Assembly (NCBI GenBank): GCA_028583415.1
Contig: CM053274.1
Span: forward strand, 94,210,549 to 94,274,548
Direction: 5' to 3'
DNA length: 64,000 nt
Source: Protea cynaroides
Lineage: Eukaryota > Streptophyta > Magnoliopsida > Proteales > Proteaceae
A program made the position numbers and the translations under genes. The notes below the pieces were generated by a model, which was not told the DNA's origin, ran no database searches, and saw only the letters and a list, made by a program, of their open reading frames with translations. Positions 57,297 to 60,200 of the stretch are shown here, one piece after another. Within the stretch, counting starts at the first letter, position 1; each line of letters begins with the position of its first letter.

Positions 57297-60200
57297 GGGC
57301 GGGGCGCCGCCGCGGCCGGGCCGCGGGGGGGGGGGGGGGGGGGCTTCCCTCTTCCCTTACAAACAAAGGAATTGGAGTTGCTGTGCAACTGCATCTCCCC
57401 CAGATGTCAAGACCTAACGATGGAATCCATCCTCTTCCCCTCCATAAGGATCGCATGCCGGAGCGGGCGCCGGAGCAATCGTCTCAAATAATAACATGCC
57501 CAGAGAGACAAAGGGATAGATGGAGAGACAAGATAGAGACCGAGATTCGGTGATTGGATCCGAAGCTGCAATGGCTACAAGGTTCAAGGCCACAAACTCG
57601 TTGTCCCTTTCAAGGTGTTTTGGATATTACAGTCCTAACCCTCTAAATAACAATTCAGTGTATGATTCCAAATTAGCTTGAAAATCCATTTTCACCCCAC
57701 ATACAAGACACCTTTAGAATAGGACAAGGGACATTTAAACGAAAGTATCATATTCCAAATGCACCAATAGAGGTATCATTCAAACACTCCCTTTAAATAC
57801 GAGCATTAAATTTGCCCAACTTGAAAAAGACATAGAAAAACAGACAACACCATTCAAGCAGATCCAAGTGTCGTTATTCGCCCAATATTGAATTACAAGC
57901 AAGTGAAACCCTTACCAACAACAAAATGGTGCATCCACCAATACTGATTATGACACTCAAAAAGCAATAGAAAAATAACCACTTAGACCACAATAATGAA
58001 TGGTCAAGGGAACCGATAACAACAGAAAATTTGCACGGGTAAACAATTTCGTTATAGGATGAACTTACAGGATCAAGTTAACATTATAGCCATAAATAAT
58101 TCCAATACTACCCTCAATGTGTACCTGCGAAGCCATTTGCTGTGCACCATTTAAGACAGAAGGACCAACAACCACGGGTAGATCATACTGCTCAAGGTAA
58201 CTCCAAATAGTATCCTTCATGACAGGAGAGACTTGAATGAAAGCGGCTATGGCGTTCCGCAATGCACCCTTAAGAAACATGTACAATAACAATTAAGGGA
58301 AAGCATAGCTTGGGAAATTTCAATTATAATCTCCAACCTTCAGTTCAGGAGGAGATAGATTTTCATAACTAGAAACCTGAAAAAGCAATTAGAATAAAGA
58401 GATAATGGTTAACCTTCAAATAAGGAGGCACATTCTCATAACTAAGAAGCTTGAATAAGGGTTCAATATCTGGAAACCAGTTCCTCCGTTCAATGGGGTT
58501 CCCATTTTCCACAACCTACATCAGAATCAAAATTAAAGTCATCAGCACAGTAAGGAACTAAAAAAATGAGCACATCTTAGGAATTCACATGCATAGCTCC
58601 CCTTCCACACACCCCCCCCCAAAAAAAAAAAAATTAATACAAAACCAAACGAATAAAAGAAAGAATAGCCAATCAAATTAATTCTGTGAGCAGAAATCAA
58701 AAGACTAAACAAGAAAAGAGAGGTAGTAACCTATGAAACTTGACATGAAGTAACATGTCACACTCTCAGAGACAGTGTCCCTAAGAAGTGTAAAATGCAA
58801 GAAATCCAGAAATCAATATATTTTGAAATATAAGGAAATAGTAACCAAAATTTGTTTCGATCATTAGATTTGCATTGCAATTATACAAATACAGCTGAAA
58901 AAAATGGCAGCTTAAGATTCCTTCGTCTTAGGAATGATACAAATGTTTAACTTGCTAAATATGGATCTCAAACAATTTACCCCCCCCTCTCCTTCCCTGC
59001 CGCAACACTAGAACATACTTCCAGTACCCAAATAATTTTCCTCGTAGTTAGTTTATTGCTCCTAATGTTTAATGCATGACCAGAAGTAACCCCCCCCCCC
59101 CCCCCATCTGAGATGGACAATTCTTCCCTCTTAGCTGCCATTCCAATTTTAATGCAGAAATTATCAATTTATCACACTCAACCAATGGTGACAGGGCGGG
59201 CAATCAGTAATGGCTACAGTTCTAGATAGAATGTTGCGACATCTCTCTTTTCCCCAAGACAAAGACAAGGTATTTGAATCAGCCTCAAATACACCAGACG
59301 CATCACCAATTGCAATCAAGGTAGCATTACACACAATCCCAAAGTATTAATCAACCACAGTTTAGTGCAATCTTCTTATGGCTCGACCCACTGAACGGTC
59401 TCAACTTGCCTTTATTAGAAACCACAAGGACTGCCCTATATTATTCGAAATACTAAGCTCAGAACATAAGATAAAAGCAAAAGAATCTTCTCACATGGTC
59501 CCCTAAATCTAACCGAGGAAACAATGTTGCAACTATCCGACTTCCATTAGGAGAAAATCCCTTCTCTATAATCAATGTTCCATCCTTCTGACTCCATTAA
59601 TAACCTCTCAATAAGACATTAGAGGAAAGCTTTTCTTTCTCTAACTCCTTCACTAAAGACTTTTTCCTCAATGGAGGAGAAGCAACCACAGTAGCAAAAC
59701 CATTTCTTCACATATGCCTACAAACTCCATTCTATGATCCCATGTAATCTTCTCTCATCGGGCTCCCCCGTTTTGTACGGGTCAATTCCATTTCTGAAAG
59801 CTCCTCACCAGTCACCATAAATTAGGAAATATCTTAAAACCCTACATGCTTCTATTAGCCAAACCCTGAAATGACAAAGATTTCTTTCAACATGACTCCT
59901 ACATCATTTGAATGTGCTAAATTAATGCCATCCCACATGGACCATTGACAGATCTAACAAAATAAAGACGACTAGTAAGGCTATGGACCTATAACAATGT
60001 TAGTCCATTGAAACAACACACCTTGTAACTAAAATGTTAAATGAAGCCAGAAAAGTTGCAAGTTATTAAATTTCCACAAACGAAGTAGTTCAAACCTTTT
60101 GAAGAACATTCAAATACGCAACAAGCGCTTTCGCATCACCCTCCTGAAACTCAGGCAATACAGCTCCAGCAGTTTGAAGGGATTGTTTGAACTTCTGTTC

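Noticed and set aside
57128..57553. Long Pro/Gly-rich open frames on both strands
   Set aside because: They are translations of the poly-C/poly-G block, which is probably artefactual.
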